Part shown: piece after piece, positions 51,591 through 60,796 of the stretch
Layout of the letters: every line of letters begins with the position of its first letter
Numbering within the stretch: the stretch's first letter is position 1
Origin: Mesoflavibacter sp037029465
Lineage (GTDB): Bacteria; Bacteroidota; Bacteroidia; Flavobacteriales; Flavobacteriaceae
Length of the DNA stretch: 64,000 nt
Assembly: GCF_037029465.1 (NCBI RefSeq)
Contig: NZ_JAYMEM010000030.1
Location: 62,001 to 126,000 of the forward strand
Direction: 5' to 3'
Translations under genes and position numbers: made by a program
Notes under the pieces: generated by a model
Databases searched by the model: none
Told to the model about the DNA's origin: nothing
The model's input: the letters and a program-made list of their open reading frames with translations, nothing else

Positions 51591-52883
51591 TTAGTTATAC
51601 AGTAAATAAGGTTTGCGTTTTAACAAATAATCATCCAAGCCACTTTGCCAAGTGGCTTTTATTTTATCTTCAGACCATCCAGATTTAATCTGTTCTTGTA
51701 GTTTATTTGTGCCAGCTAACTTATCTATAAAATTATTTTTTAAGAAAAAATCTTCTTTGTTGCTAGTTGTGTTATAAGCGTTAATGATAAAGCTTAGGTC
51801 AATATTATCAAGTCGTTTATAATCTCTTAAGTCGTAACCGTTACAAACTTTATTTTCATGCTTTGGGTATTTAGCACCATTATTGGATTTTGGTGTAAAA
51901 GTAAAGTCAGTTTTTTGTAAATCTGGTGATCCATAAATTTGAAATTGCATATCTGTACCACGACCAGCACTTACATTAGTACCTTCAAAAAAGCATAAGC
52001 TAGGATAAAGGTTAATTGCTTTTGCGTTTGGTAAATTTGGTGACGGTTTTACAGGTAAATCATACTCTAAATCACGAGTATAATTATTCATTGGTATAAC
52101 TGTTAAGTCACATGCAATACTGTTTTTTAGCCAACCTTCTCCGTTTACCATTTTAGCATATTCACCGATAGTTAATCCATGTACAATTGGTACAGGATGC
52201 ATACCAACAAAACTTTTATAATCAGGTTCTAAAATAGGTCCATCAACATAATGTCCATTAGGATTTGGTCGGTCTAAAACAATCACTTTTATGTTGTTTT
52301 CAGCACAAGCTTCCATAACATAATGTAATGTAGAAATGTAAGTGTAAAACCGAGCGCCAACATCTTGTATGTCAAAAACAATAACATCAATATCTTTTAA
52401 CTGATCTGCGGTAGGTTTTTTGTTACTTCCGTACAAAGAAATAATGGGTAAACCTGTTTTGGTATCAATACCGTCTTTAACAACTTCACCAGCATCTGCT
52501 TGACCTCTAAAACCATGTTCTGGTGCAAAAACAGTTTTTACATTTACACTCATGTAATCTTTTAGGTAATCGACTAAATGCTGTGTCACTTTTTTGCTTC
52601 CCATTGTACTTTCATCTACAACAGCACGTTGTAAAAAAGTTATTTCAGAAGTTTGATTAGCAACAACTCCAACACGTTTGTCTTTTAAAAGCGGTAAATA
52701 CATATTAGTCCTATTTACACCAAGTAATAAAGGTTGTTGTACATTTTTTGTAGTGTCAGCTTCAATTTTAGCAACCATTTTATCTACATGAGTCAAACTT
52801 TTTTTTGTTTGATTACCACAGGCAAATAGTGTTAAAACAAATAATAAAACTGTATTTTTACACCAATTAAAAGAAAATATCAT
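51591..52883 (-). CDS. NamZ-type exo-beta-N-acetylmuramidase (DUF1343), lipoprotein
   Basis: This 430-residue protein starts MIFSFNWCKNTVLLFV, with a lipobox LFAC. It matches the DUF1343/NamZ family: RVGVVANQTSE, VKTVFAPEHGFRGQADAGE, DIQDVGARFYTYISTLHYVM and NLPNAKAINLYPSLCFFEGTNVSAGRGTD-like segments. NamZ removes terminal N-acetylmuramic acid from peptidoglycan pieces. The frame is open further upstream, but that part is a translation of the opposite gene and I reject it. Confidence 0.88.
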   Translation of the reverse strand: MIFSFNWCKNTVLLFVLTLFACGNQTKKSLTHVDKMVAKIEADTTKNVQQPLLLGVNRTNMYLPLLKDKRVGVVANQTSEITFLQRAVVDESTMGSKKVTQHLVDYLKDYMSVNVKTVFAPEHGFRGQADAGEVVKDGIDTKTGLPIISLYGSNKKPTADQLKDIDVIVFDIQDVGARFYTYISTLHYVMEACAENNIKVIVLDRPNPNGHYVDGPILEPDYKSFVGMHPVPIVHGLTIGEYAKMVNGEGWLKNSIACDLTVIPMNNYTRDLEYDLPVKPSPNLPNAKAINLYPSLCFFEGTNVSAGRGTDMQFQIYGSPDLQKTDFTFTPKSNNGAKYPKHENKVCNGYDLRDYKRLDNIDLSFIINAYNTTSNKEDFFLKNNFIDKLAGTNKLQEQIKSGWSEDKIKATWQSGLDDYLLKRKPYLLYN

Positions 52884-52884
52884 A

Positions 52885-54123
52885 TTGAATCTCGAGTTTT
52901 TTATAGCTAAACGCATTATTGATAGTAAGGCGTATAAAAGTAGTATTTCGGCACCAATTATAAAAATAGGAATTTTAGCCATAATCTTAGGCATGATTGT
53001 TATGTTAATTGCTGTTGCTACCGGTATTGGCTTACAAAAAAAGATTAGAGAAAAAGTAGTTGCTTTTGAAGGTCACGCTGTTATCGAAAGATATGATAAC
53101 AATAACTCTCAAGAAAGTCAAAATCCAATAACGACAGAGCAAGATTTTTACCCTAAATTTTCTGCAGTTCCAGAGGTAACCCATATACAGGCAACAGCAA
53201 CAAAATCAGGAATAATTAGGTTGGAAGACGATTTTGAATATGTTGTACTAAAAGGAGTTGGTAAAGATTACGACTGGCAATATTTTGAAGAGTTTTTAGT
53301 AGAAGGAAAGCTACCCGATTTTCCTAAAGAAAAGTGGAATGACCAAATTCTAATTTCAGAATATTTAGCTAACCGACTACAGTTTAAAGTAGGTGATAAA
53401 TTCAATACCTATTTCTTAAAAGAAGATACCACAAGACCACCAAATATCGTAACGTTTGACATTGTAGGTATATACAATTCAGGATTAAAAGAATTTGATC
53501 AATTGTATGTTGTTGGCGATATTACACATATTCAAAGACTCAATAAATGGGATGATAATCAAGTTGGACGTTTTGAGGTGTTTATCAAAGATTTTGACCA
53601 ATTAGAAACTACCGGAAACGCTATAAAAGAAGAAGTGCCAACCTTACTCAACTCAGTAACCGTAGACCAAATGCATCCTGTAATTTTCGAGTGGATTTCC
53701 ATTTTCGATAAAAACACATACGCCATTATAGGTATTATGATTTTGGTAGCAGGAATAAATATGATTACCGCATTGCTAGTGTTAATTTTAGAACGTACAC
53801 AAATGATAGGCATTTTAAAAGCATTAGGAAGTAGTAATTTAAGCATCCGAAAAATCTTTTTATACAACGCAACCTACCTCATTTTAAAAGGATTGTTTTG
53901 GGGAAATTTAATAGGTATTAGTCTATTGTTAATTCAAAAATATTTTGGTTTAATACCGTTAGATCCAAAAACATATTACGTTTCAACAGTTCCAATTTAT
54001 TTCAATATCGGGTACATTATCGCACTTAACATCGGTACCTTTGTATTATGCTTACTCATGTTAATTATTCCATCGGTAATTGTATCAAAAATTTCACCGG
54101 TAAAAGCCATTCGTTTCGAGTAA
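52885..54123 (+). CDS. LolE/MacB-type ABC transporter permease
   Basis: This 412-residue protein begins with TTG: NLEFFIAKRIIDSKAYKSSISAPII is the standard N-terminus of the family. TM1 (about 26-50) is followed by a large periplasmic domain, then three helices (about 275-300, 325-350, 375-400) with the FtsX-like pattern MIGILKALGSSNLSIRKIFLY. It probably moves lipoproteins to the outer membrane together with an ATPase encoded elsewhere. Its start lies one base from the divergent NamZ gene start. Confidence 0.88.
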   Translation: MNLEFFIAKRIIDSKAYKSSISAPIIKIGILAIILGMIVMLIAVATGIGLQKKIREKVVAFEGHAVIERYDNNNSQESQNPITTEQDFYPKFSAVPEVTHIQATATKSGIIRLEDDFEYVVLKGVGKDYDWQYFEEFLVEGKLPDFPKEKWNDQILISEYLANRLQFKVGDKFNTYFLKEDTTRPPNIVTFDIVGIYNSGLKEFDQLYVVGDITHIQRLNKWDDNQVGRFEVFIKDFDQLETTGNAIKEEVPTLLNSVTVDQMHPVIFEWISIFDKNTYAIIGIMILVAGINMITALLVLILERTQMIGILKALGSSNLSIRKIFLYNATYLILKGLFWGNLIGISLLLIQKYFGLIPLDPKTYYVSTVPIYFNIGYIIALNIGTFVLCLLMLIIPSVIVSKISPVKAIRFE

Positions 54124-54139
54124 ATTTTAAACTTTTTTT

Positions 54140-54227
54140 GGGCGTTACCACCAGGGTCGCGCTATCCGTTACTAGTTTTGGCTCGATGCGCGCCTCGCCA
54201 AAAGCTAACCACTACTATCGCTAACGT
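54140..54227 (+). repeat. family 2 structured dispersed repeat, copy c
   Basis: The copy begins GGGCGTTACCACC and ends TCGCTAACGT; CGTTA pairs with TAACG. It shares AGGGTCGCGCTATCC with copy b (GGGTCGCGCTTTC). The central part differs, with the hairpin TTTTGGC/GCCAAAA. It lies between the permease and the cysteine synthase. Confidence 0.7.
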
Positions 54228-54255
54228 GAAATACTGAGCGTAGCCGAAGTACGGG
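54228..54255. repeat. solo family 1 hairpin adjoining family 2 copy c
   Basis: ATACTGAGCGTAGCCGAAGT closely follows the left arm of the 6392-6449 repeat (ATACTGAGCTTGTCGAAGTA) and forms the same TACT/AGTA hairpin (54232-54251). The two repeat families touch here. Confidence 0.6.
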
Positions 54256-54348
54256 TAAACACTGTTGGTCGTTTTTTTAAATCATCGTGAAGACTATTCG
54301 TTTAATTCTAAAACAATTCCGTACTTTTGCAACCGCAAAAAATAACAA

Positions 54349-55329
54349 ATGAACTACGCAAACAACATATTAGAAACCATAGGTAATACGCCATTAGTAA
54401 AAATAAATAAGCTAACCGAAGAACTTCCATGTTTAGTACTTTCAAAATACGAAACCTTTAATCCAGGTAATTCTGTAAAAGATCGTATGGCACTTAAAAT
54501 GATAGAAGATGCAGAAGCAGACGGACGTTTAAAACCAGGCGGAACTATTATAGAAGGTACTTCTGGTAATACAGGTATGGGATTAGCATTAGCTGCGATT
54601 GTAAAAGGATACAAATGTATTTTTGTAATGGCAGATAAACAAAGTAAAGAAAAAGTAGATATCTTAAAAGCTGTAGGAGCAGAAGTTGTAGTTTGTCCAA
54701 CTGCGGTAGAACCAGATGATCCACGATCATACTACTCAGTATCCAAAAGATTAAGTACCGAGATTGAAAACAGTTGGTACGTTAACCAATATGATAACCC
54801 AAGTAATGCAAAAGCACATTACGAAAGTACAGGCCCAGAAATCTGGCAACAAACCGAAGGTAAAGTCACACACTTTGTAGTTGGTGTTGGTACTGGCGGA
54901 ACTATTTCTGGAGTTGGAAAATATTTAAAAGAACAAAATCCAAACGTTAAAGTTTGGGGTGTAGATACCTACGGAAGTGTGTTTAAAAAATATCACGAAA
55001 CAGGAATCTTTGATGAAAACGAAATCTATCCATACGTAACCGAAGGTATTGGCGAAGATATTTTACCAGAAAATGTAGATTTTAGCATTATCGATGGGTT
55101 TACAAAAGTAACCGATAAAGATGCAGCGGTATACACACAAAGACTAGCTAAAGAAGAAGGTATGTTTTTAGGTAATAGTGCAGGAGCAGCTATAAAAGGT
55201 GTGTTGCAATTAAAAGAGCACTTTAAGCCAGAAGATGTAGTTGTGGTTTTATTTCATGATCACGGAAGCAGATACGTTGGTAAAATGTTTAATGACGATT
55301 GGATGCGCGAAAAAGGTTATATTGAATAA
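54349..55329 (+). CDS. PLP-dependent cysteine synthase / cystathionine beta-synthase-like enzyme
   Basis: This 326-residue fold-type II PLP enzyme shows PGNSVKDRMALKM with the PLP Lys, TSGNTGMGLA and VGTGGTISGVGKYLK (phosphate loop). Several stretches (GYKCIFVMADKQSKEKVDIL; NPSNAKAHYEST; EGIGEDILPENVDF) are closer to eukaryotic cystathionine beta-synthase catalytic domains than to CysK, but the regulatory CBS pair is missing. It therefore makes cysteine or cystathionine; CysM is the other reading. A -7 element TACTTTTG lies at 54322-54329. Confidence 0.85.
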   Translation: MNYANNILETIGNTPLVKINKLTEELPCLVLSKYETFNPGNSVKDRMALKMIEDAEADGRLKPGGTIIEGTSGNTGMGLALAAIVKGYKCIFVMADKQSKEKVDILKAVGAEVVVCPTAVEPDDPRSYYSVSKRLSTEIENSWYVNQYDNPSNAKAHYESTGPEIWQQTEGKVTHFVVGVGTGGTISGVGKYLKEQNPNVKVWGVDTYGSVFKKYHETGIFDENEIYPYVTEGIGEDILPENVDFSIIDGFTKVTDKDAAVYTQRLAKEEGMFLGNSAGAAIKGVLQLKEHFKPEDVVVVLFHDHGSRYVGKMFNDDWMREKGYIE

Positions 55330-55451
55330 CACCATTCCCGCTAAAGCAGAAATCTTCTTAAATAAAATTATCCAAGGTCACTTAGACTAAAAGTAGAAAT
55401 CACACTAGTATCGTCACGAGTGAGATAGCTCACTTTCGTTAGATATGATAA

Positions 55452-55486
55452 AAAAACTCACAGTAGTTAACTGTGAGTTTTTTTAT
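55452..55486 (+). terminator. intrinsic terminator
   Basis: The stem AAAAAACTCACAGT/ACTGTGAGTTTTTT with a 5-base loop closes the cysteine synthase transcript. The stretch 55330-55450 between gene and terminator carries a short palindrome AGTGAGATAGCTCACT. Confidence 0.82.
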
Positions 55487-55547
55487 AAGAATATTTTAAG
55501 TGTTGACAATTAATTCAATACTTAAAATAAATTCGTATTTTCAAACC

Positions 55548-56819
55548 ATGCAAGAAGACTTTTTACACTACCTCTGGAAATACAAAAAGTTTGAAACAAC
55601 TAACCTGAGAACTACAAACGGTGAGGTTGTTTCTGTCAAAAATTTTGGGTCACATAACTTAAATGCTGGACCTGATTTTTTTAATGCACAAATAACTATT
55701 GGTAATCAACTTTGGGCAGGAAATGTAGAAATTCACATTAAATCTAGTGATTGGTTTGTGCATAATCATGAGGTAGATACTAATTATGATAATGTTATTT
55801 TACATGTGGTTTGGCAACACGATACCGATGTGTTTAGAAAAGATAATACAGCTATACCAACGTTGGTGCTTAAAGATTATGTGCACTTATCGGCATTAAA
55901 TAATTATCAAAAGTTGTTTAGCAGTAACACAACTTGGATTAATTGTGAAAATGACATTAACCAAATACCAGATTTTGTAATTAACAATTGGTTAGAACGT
56001 TTATTTTTTGAGCGTTTAGAACAAAAAGCTAAGGTCATTAATACAGTTTTAGAACAATCCAAAAATAATTGGGAAGCAGTTTTATTTAAACTATTAGCTA
56101 AAAACTTTGGGTTAAAAGTTAACGGAGATGCTTTTTTAAGCGTTGCAAATAGTTTTGATTTTTCGGTAGTAATGAAGCAACAAAACAGTCTTCAAAACTT
56201 AGAAGCTTTGTTTTTTGGTCAAGCAGGTTTGCTAGAAAATGATGTTCAAGATGCTTACTTTTTACAGTTACAGAAAGACTATCAATTTTTGTGTCAAAAG
56301 TTTGGGATAAACAATAGTAATGTATTACCAATGCAATTCTTTAGGTTGCGTCCTCCTAATTTTCCTACAATTCGTTGGTCTCAATTGGCTAATTTATATG
56401 TAGAACACAAAAATTTATTTTCAAAAATTATAGACTGTAAAACTAAAGAAGATATTTATGATGTTTTTAATGTAAGCACTTCAGAATATTGGGATACACA
56501 TTACACATTTGGCAAAGTTTCCAAAAAAGTCAGCAAAAAAATCAGTACTTCATTTGTAGATTTATTAATCGTAAATACCATTGTTCCGCTTAAATTTTGC
56601 TATGCAAAACAACAAGGAAAGGATATTAATGAAGAGTTGATACAATTATTATCTCAAGTTTCAGCAGAAAAAAATAGTATTATCGATAAATTTGATTCAT
56701 TAAATGTAAAAGCAACTTCAGCATTACAGAGTCAAGCATTACTTCAACTAAAGAATGAATATTGTAGTAAAAATAAATGTTTGCAATGTGCTGTTGGTAA
56801 TACAGTATTAACTAATTAG
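55548..56819 (+). CDS. DUF2851 family protein
   Basis: This 423-residue cytoplasmic protein starts MQEDFLHYLWKYKKFETTNL; GHNLNAGPDFFNAQI-like NLNAGPDFFNAQITIG, AGNVEIHIKSSDW and the late CKNKCLQCAVGN are the family signature. Function is unknown; it is confined to Bacteroidota. I reject the longer frame from 55500 because its extra residues look like leader sequence with a promoter-like TTGACA and TATTTTC. Confidence 0.9.
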   Translation: MQEDFLHYLWKYKKFETTNLRTTNGEVVSVKNFGSHNLNAGPDFFNAQITIGNQLWAGNVEIHIKSSDWFVHNHEVDTNYDNVILHVVWQHDTDVFRKDNTAIPTLVLKDYVHLSALNNYQKLFSSNTTWINCENDINQIPDFVINNWLERLFFERLEQKAKVINTVLEQSKNNWEAVLFKLLAKNFGLKVNGDAFLSVANSFDFSVVMKQQNSLQNLEALFFGQAGLLENDVQDAYFLQLQKDYQFLCQKFGINNSNVLPMQFFRLRPPNFPTIRWSQLANLYVEHKNLFSKIIDCKTKEDIYDVFNVSTSEYWDTHYTFGKVSKKVSKKISTSFVDLLIVNTIVPLKFCYAKQQGKDINEELIQLLSQVSAEKNSIIDKFDSLNVKATSALQSQALLQLKNEYCSKNKCLQCAVGNTVLTN

Positions 56820-56890
56820 TTTCATTTTGAATAACACTATTTGTTAAAAGAAAAAATAGCAACAAACCCTAAAAATAATTACCTTGCAGT

Positions 56891-57118
56891 ATGAAAATGT
56901 CTTACAAACCATTATTATATTTTCAAAAACACGGTTATCAAGTGTGTCAGCGTATTGCAGACCGTTTGGGTATACGCGCCAAAGTAGTACGTACCAGTTT
57001 TATGTATTTAACTTTTGTAACTGTAGGTTTTGGATTTGCTTTGTACTTATTTTTAGCATTTTGGATGCGTGTTAAAGACTTAATTTATACAAAAAGATCT
57101 TCGGTTTTTGACTTATAA
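56891..57118 (+). CDS. PspC domain membrane protein (75 aa)
   Basis: This 75-residue protein has an N-terminal PspC pattern CQRIADRLGIRAKVVRTSFMYLTFVTVGFGFALYLFLAFWM with one long helix. It lacks the N-terminal shock-protein features and C-terminal extension of full PspC proteins. It is probably a small membrane protein of the phage-shock type. The K+ channel gene follows after 5 bases. Confidence 0.8.
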   Translation: MKMSYKPLLYFQKHGYQVCQRIADRLGIRAKVVRTSFMYLTFVTVGFGFALYLFLAFWMRVKDLIYTKRSSVFDL

Positions 57119-57123
57119 AAATT

Positions 57124-58149
57124 ATGACTAACCCAATTATTCAGCTTTTTAGATCTAAAGTTTACACTGCAGTTTTGCTATTAGCAATATTGCTAGTTAT
57201 TGGTGTTTTAGGTTTTAGATTTATGTCTCATTATAGTTGGGTAGATGCGTTGTATATGACCGTGATTACTATAACTACCGTAGGTTTTGGAGAAGTACAG
57301 CCTTTAGACGACGTGTCTAAAATATTCACCATGTTTTTAATTTTGACAAGTGTGGTTATTGTTGGTTACGCCATTACCGTTATTACTGAATATATTTTAA
57401 GCCGAAATAATATTGAAGAATTAAAACAAAAGAAAATGCAGAAAAAAATTGATGCACTGTCCAATCACATCATTATTTGTGGTTACGGTCGAAACGGGAA
57501 ACAAGCTGCAACAAAGTTGTTAGCTTACAACAAACCTTTTGTTATTATTGAAAAAAATAAAGATACAATAGATAAGTTTCAAGATGATAAGATGATGTTT
57601 ATCTTAGGAAATGCTAACGAAGACGAAATCTTGCATCAAGCAGGTATAGACCGTGCAAGTACGTTAATTTCGGCACTTCCAAATGATGCAGATAATTTGT
57701 TTGTAGTACTTTCGGCTAGACAAATCAAAAAAGACTTACGTATTATTAGTCGTGCCTCTCAAGAAACGTCTTATGAAAAACTAAAATTAGCAGGAGCAAA
57801 TAATGTAATCTTACCAGACAGAATTGGTGGTGACCACATGGCGTCTTTAGTCGTAGTTCCAGATTTAATCGAATTTATAGACAACCTTGCTATTGTTGGA
57901 GAAACTAATATAAATATTGAAGAAATTAGCGCCGAAAAACTTTACGACGTTAATAAATACGAAAGAACTATAAAAGACTTAGATCTGCGTCACAAAACAG
58001 GTTGTACAGTAATCGGGTACAAAGGTCAACACGGAGAATATATTGTTAACCCAGAAGCTGACCAAAAATTAATGCCAAATTCCAAAATAATTGTACTTGG
58101 AAGACCAGAACAAATTAATAAATTAAACACGCTTTATAAGCTTGATTAA
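57124..58149 (+). CDS. potassium channel with RCK (TrkA-N/TrkA-C) domains
   Basis: This 341-residue protein has two membrane helices around a pore loop with the selectivity filter TTVGFGE (TVGFG at about 54-58). Then follow TrkA-N at about 115-230 (IIICGYGRNGKQAATKLL, NAD/nucleotide binding) and TrkA-C at about 255-340. The layout matches MthK/Kch-type channels gated by ligands on the cytoplasmic face. It is in one operon with the PspC-like protein. Confidence 0.93.
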   Translation: MTNPIIQLFRSKVYTAVLLLAILLVIGVLGFRFMSHYSWVDALYMTVITITTVGFGEVQPLDDVSKIFTMFLILTSVVIVGYAITVITEYILSRNNIEELKQKKMQKKIDALSNHIIICGYGRNGKQAATKLLAYNKPFVIIEKNKDTIDKFQDDKMMFILGNANEDEILHQAGIDRASTLISALPNDADNLFVVLSARQIKKDLRIISRASQETSYEKLKLAGANNVILPDRIGGDHMASLVVVPDLIEFIDNLAIVGETNINIEEISAEKLYDVNKYERTIKDLDLRHKTGCTVIGYKGQHGEYIVNPEADQKLMPNSKIIVLGRPEQINKLNTLYKLD

Positions 58150-58242
58150 CTACGGATTTAACAGCTTATGTTTTAAAAATTCATCATTTTTTTGCATATT
58201 GCTAACCTTAACTAAACTTTTAACTAACAATTTAAAATAATT

Positions 58243-59880
58243 ATGAAGAAATATCTTCTTTCAATCTTCACGATGATTGTACCAATAATCACGTTTGCAC
58301 AAGATAGTACTGCAGAAAAATTTGACGCTGTATTTAAAAAATATACAGGCTGGTTTGTAGAAGGAATATTTGCAGAAATACCTTTTACTGATGATATTCA
58401 AATTCCTTGGGTTCTATTTGTGTTAATAGGAGGAGCATTATTCTTTACAATATACTTTAAATTTATCAATTTTACTGGATTTAAAACAGCAGTAAAAGTT
58501 GTTCAAGGAAAATACGAAGACATAGAAAAGCATGGTGTAGATACACTTTACGGTGATCAAACACCAGGTGGAGATGTTTTTGAAACAATAAGAGATGAAG
58601 GAGCAGATGGGGAAGTGTCACACTTTCAGGCATTAACCGCAGCATTATCTGCAACAGTAGGTTTAGGTAATATTGCTGGTGTAGCGGTAGCTTTATCTAT
58701 TGGTGGACCAGGAGCAACATTTTGGATGATTGTTGCAGGTCTTTTAGGTATGGCTTCAAAATTTGCAGAATGTACACTTGGTGTAAAATATAGAGATGTA
58801 GGTGAAGACGGAACAGTTTACGGTGGACCAATGTATTATTTATCTAAAGGTTTAAAAGAAAAAGGTGCTGGTGGCGTTGGTAAAGTATTAGCAGTAATCT
58901 TTGCTATTTTTGTTATCGGTGGATCTTTTGGTGGAGGAAATATGTTCCAAGCCAACCAAGCAGCTGCACAGTTTACAAAATTATTTGGTTTAACTGGTGA
59001 TAATGCAGGTATGTACTTTGGTATAGTAATGGCTGCATTAGTGGCAGTTGTTATTATTGGAGGAATTAAACGTATTGCCTCTGTTACAGAAAAAGTTGTA
59101 CCATTTATGGCTGGTATTTATGTGTTAGCAGCATTAATAATTTTATTTGCCAACTTCACTTTAATAGATGATGCTTTTGCTTTAATCTTTGAAGGTGCAT
59201 TTTCTGGATTAGGAATAGCAGGTGGTTTAATTGGTGTTATGATACAAGGTGTACGTCGTGGTGCATTTTCTAATGAAGCTGGAGTTGGTTCTGCAGCAAT
59301 TGCACACTCGGCTGTACGTACAAAATATCCTGCAAGTGAAGGTATTGTTGCGTTATTAGAACCTTTTGTAGATACAGTTGTAATTTGTACAATGACGGCT
59401 TTAGTAATTATTATCACAAACTTTGGTGGTGATGAGTCTGCAGTTAGCGGTACGTTTATGCAATACGGTGTAGAGGTAAAAGAAGGTGTAGAAATTACGG
59501 CAACAGCATTTGATAGTGTGATTCCTCACTTCTCAATTGTATTAACTATTGCGGTAATCTTATTTGCATTTAGTACAATGATATCTTGGTCTTACTACGG
59601 TATGCAAGGTTGGGCTTTCCTTTTTGGAAAAGGAAAAGTAACAGATTTAATTTATAAAATCTTATTCTTATTCTTTGTAATTGTAGGTGCATCTATTAGT
59701 TTAGGAGCGGTAATCGATTTCTCTGACGCCATGATTTTTGCAATGGTGGTGCCAAATATTATTGGTGTAGTTATGTTATCTCCAATTATTAGAAAAGAAC
59801 TTAAAAAATACATGAACGCTATCAATAAAAAAGAAGATGCTTTAGAAGATGGAGCAACAGACTTGGTTGACGAAATGTAA
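58243..59880 (+). CDS. AGCS family alanine:cation symporter with signal-peptide-like N-terminus
   Basis: This 545-residue sodium/amino acid symporter has about 11 helices. VSHFQALTAALSATVGLGNIAGVAVAL and GVRRGAFSNEAGVGSAAIAHS are the family motifs, including the conserved Asn/Gly transport site. An unusual extra N-terminus (about 1-45, MKKYLLSIFTMIVPIITFAQ) looks like a cleavable signal peptide and precedes a soluble region; this occurs in other Bacteroidota AGCS proteins. Likely alanine or glycine uptake. The terminator-like hairpin follows inside the next gene. Confidence 0.92.
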   Translation: MKKYLLSIFTMIVPIITFAQDSTAEKFDAVFKKYTGWFVEGIFAEIPFTDDIQIPWVLFVLIGGALFFTIYFKFINFTGFKTAVKVVQGKYEDIEKHGVDTLYGDQTPGGDVFETIRDEGADGEVSHFQALTAALSATVGLGNIAGVAVALSIGGPGATFWMIVAGLLGMASKFAECTLGVKYRDVGEDGTVYGGPMYYLSKGLKEKGAGGVGKVLAVIFAIFVIGGSFGGGNMFQANQAAAQFTKLFGLTGDNAGMYFGIVMAALVAVVIIGGIKRIASVTEKVVPFMAGIYVLAALIILFANFTLIDDAFALIFEGAFSGLGIAGGLIGVMIQGVRRGAFSNEAGVGSAAIAHSAVRTKYPASEGIVALLEPFVDTVVICTMTALVIIITNFGGDESAVSGTFMQYGVEVKEGVEITATAFDSVIPHFSIVLTIAVILFAFSTMISWSYYGMQGWAFLFGKGKVTDLIYKILFLFFVIVGASISLGAVIDFSDAMIFAMVVPNIIGVVMLSPIIRKELKKYMNAINKKEDALEDGATDLVDEM

Positions 59881-59893
59881 AAAACATATTAAA

Positions 59894-60781
59894 ATGAATA
59901 TCAAATCCCATTTCACGTTTTCTAATCAACAAAGAAATGGGATTTTTTTATTGTTGCTACTCATTATAATAATCCAGTTGTTTATCCATTTTGGATCAGA
60001 CTATTTTTTTAAAACTGAAGTCATTTCTACAGAAAACAATAAAGAATTATTGGCTTTTACCGCTCAAATCGATTCTTTAAAACAAGTCGAAATAGAAAAC
60101 AGAAAGCCTAAAATTTATCCTTTTAACCCAAACTTTATAACCGATTATAAAGGATACACTTTAGGAATGTCTCAAGAAGAGATTAATAGACTGCTTCAGT
60201 TTAGAAAACAAGACAAATGGATTAATTCAGTTGCACAATTTCAAGAGGTAACTAAAGTTTCAGATTCTTTACTAAATCAAATTTCGCCTTACTTTAAATT
60301 TCCAGATTGGGTCACTAATCCAAAGCCAAAAAAGTATACGCAAAACTTTTCCGCGAAAGCGAAAGAAAAAACTTCTGCACAAAAAATAGATATTAATATA
60401 GCAACCGCAAGTCAGCTTCAAAAAGTATACGGAATTGGCGAAGCACTTTCGGCAAGAATTATAAAATACAGAACAAAAATAAATGGGTTTTATGATTTGA
60501 TAGAACTTACAGAAGTTTATGGTTTGTCGCCAGAAGTTATAGAAAATGTCAAGCTTGATTTTGAGGTTAAAACTCCAAGAAAAATAAATAAAATTTCTCT
60601 AAACAAAGCAACAAGAGATCAGTTAGTGACGATTATATATATTGATTACGAAGTGGCTCACAATATTATAGAACAAAGAACATTGCGCGATGGTTTTTCT
60701 AGCTTAGAAGATTTGAAAAAAGTTAAAGGTTTTCCGCTTAAAAAATTTGATATAATTAAGTTATCTTTACAGCTCAATTAA
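59894..60781 (+). CDS. helix-hairpin-helix (ComEA-like) membrane-anchored DNA-binding protein
   Basis: This 295-residue protein has one N-terminal helix (about 15-34, IFLLLLLIIIIQLFIHF) and two to three HhH units: DINIATASQLQKVYGIGEALSARIIKY (about 165-200) and LNKATRDQLVTI (about 235-290). The C-terminal HhH pattern resembles ComEA, which binds incoming DNA. A terminator-like hairpin covers its first codons (59903-59945). A longer TTG-initiated frame at 59849 overlaps the symporter and is not preferred. Confidence 0.85.
   Translation: MNIKSHFTFSNQQRNGIFLLLLLIIIIQLFIHFGSDYFFKTEVISTENNKELLAFTAQIDSLKQVEIENRKPKIYPFNPNFITDYKGYTLGMSQEEINRLLQFRKQDKWINSVAQFQEVTKVSDSLLNQISPYFKFPDWVTNPKPKKYTQNFSAKAKEKTSAQKIDINIATASQLQKVYGIGEALSARIIKYRTKINGFYDLIELTEVYGLSPEVIENVKLDFEVKTPRKINKISLNKATRDQLVTIIYIDYEVAHNIIEQRTLRDGFSSLEDLKKVKGFPLKKFDIIKLSLQLN
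59903..59949 (+). terminator. terminator-like hairpin inside the HhH gene start
   Basis: A perfect 12-bp stem (AAATCCCATTTC 59903-59914 with 59934-59945) has a 19-base loop and is followed by T residues to 59949. It lies 10 to 55 bases into the HhH coding sequence and could end the symporter transcript. Confidence 0.65.
60348..60364. repeat. 17-base word TTTCCGCGAAAGCGAAA, copy 2
   Basis: This is an exact copy of 47962-47978, here inside the HhH gene where it encodes FSAKAKE in the linker after the first third of the protein. Confidence 0.7.
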
Positions 60782-60796
60782 AAAAACTAACAAGCT

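Noticed and set aside
52884..52994. N-terminal extension of the NamZ-like gene
   Set aside because: It is the antisense of the LolE-like permease start; the proper lipoprotein signal begins at 52883.
56884..57075. Alternative frame over the PspC-like gene
   Set aside because: The 56891 frame gives the PspC motif, the other gives none.
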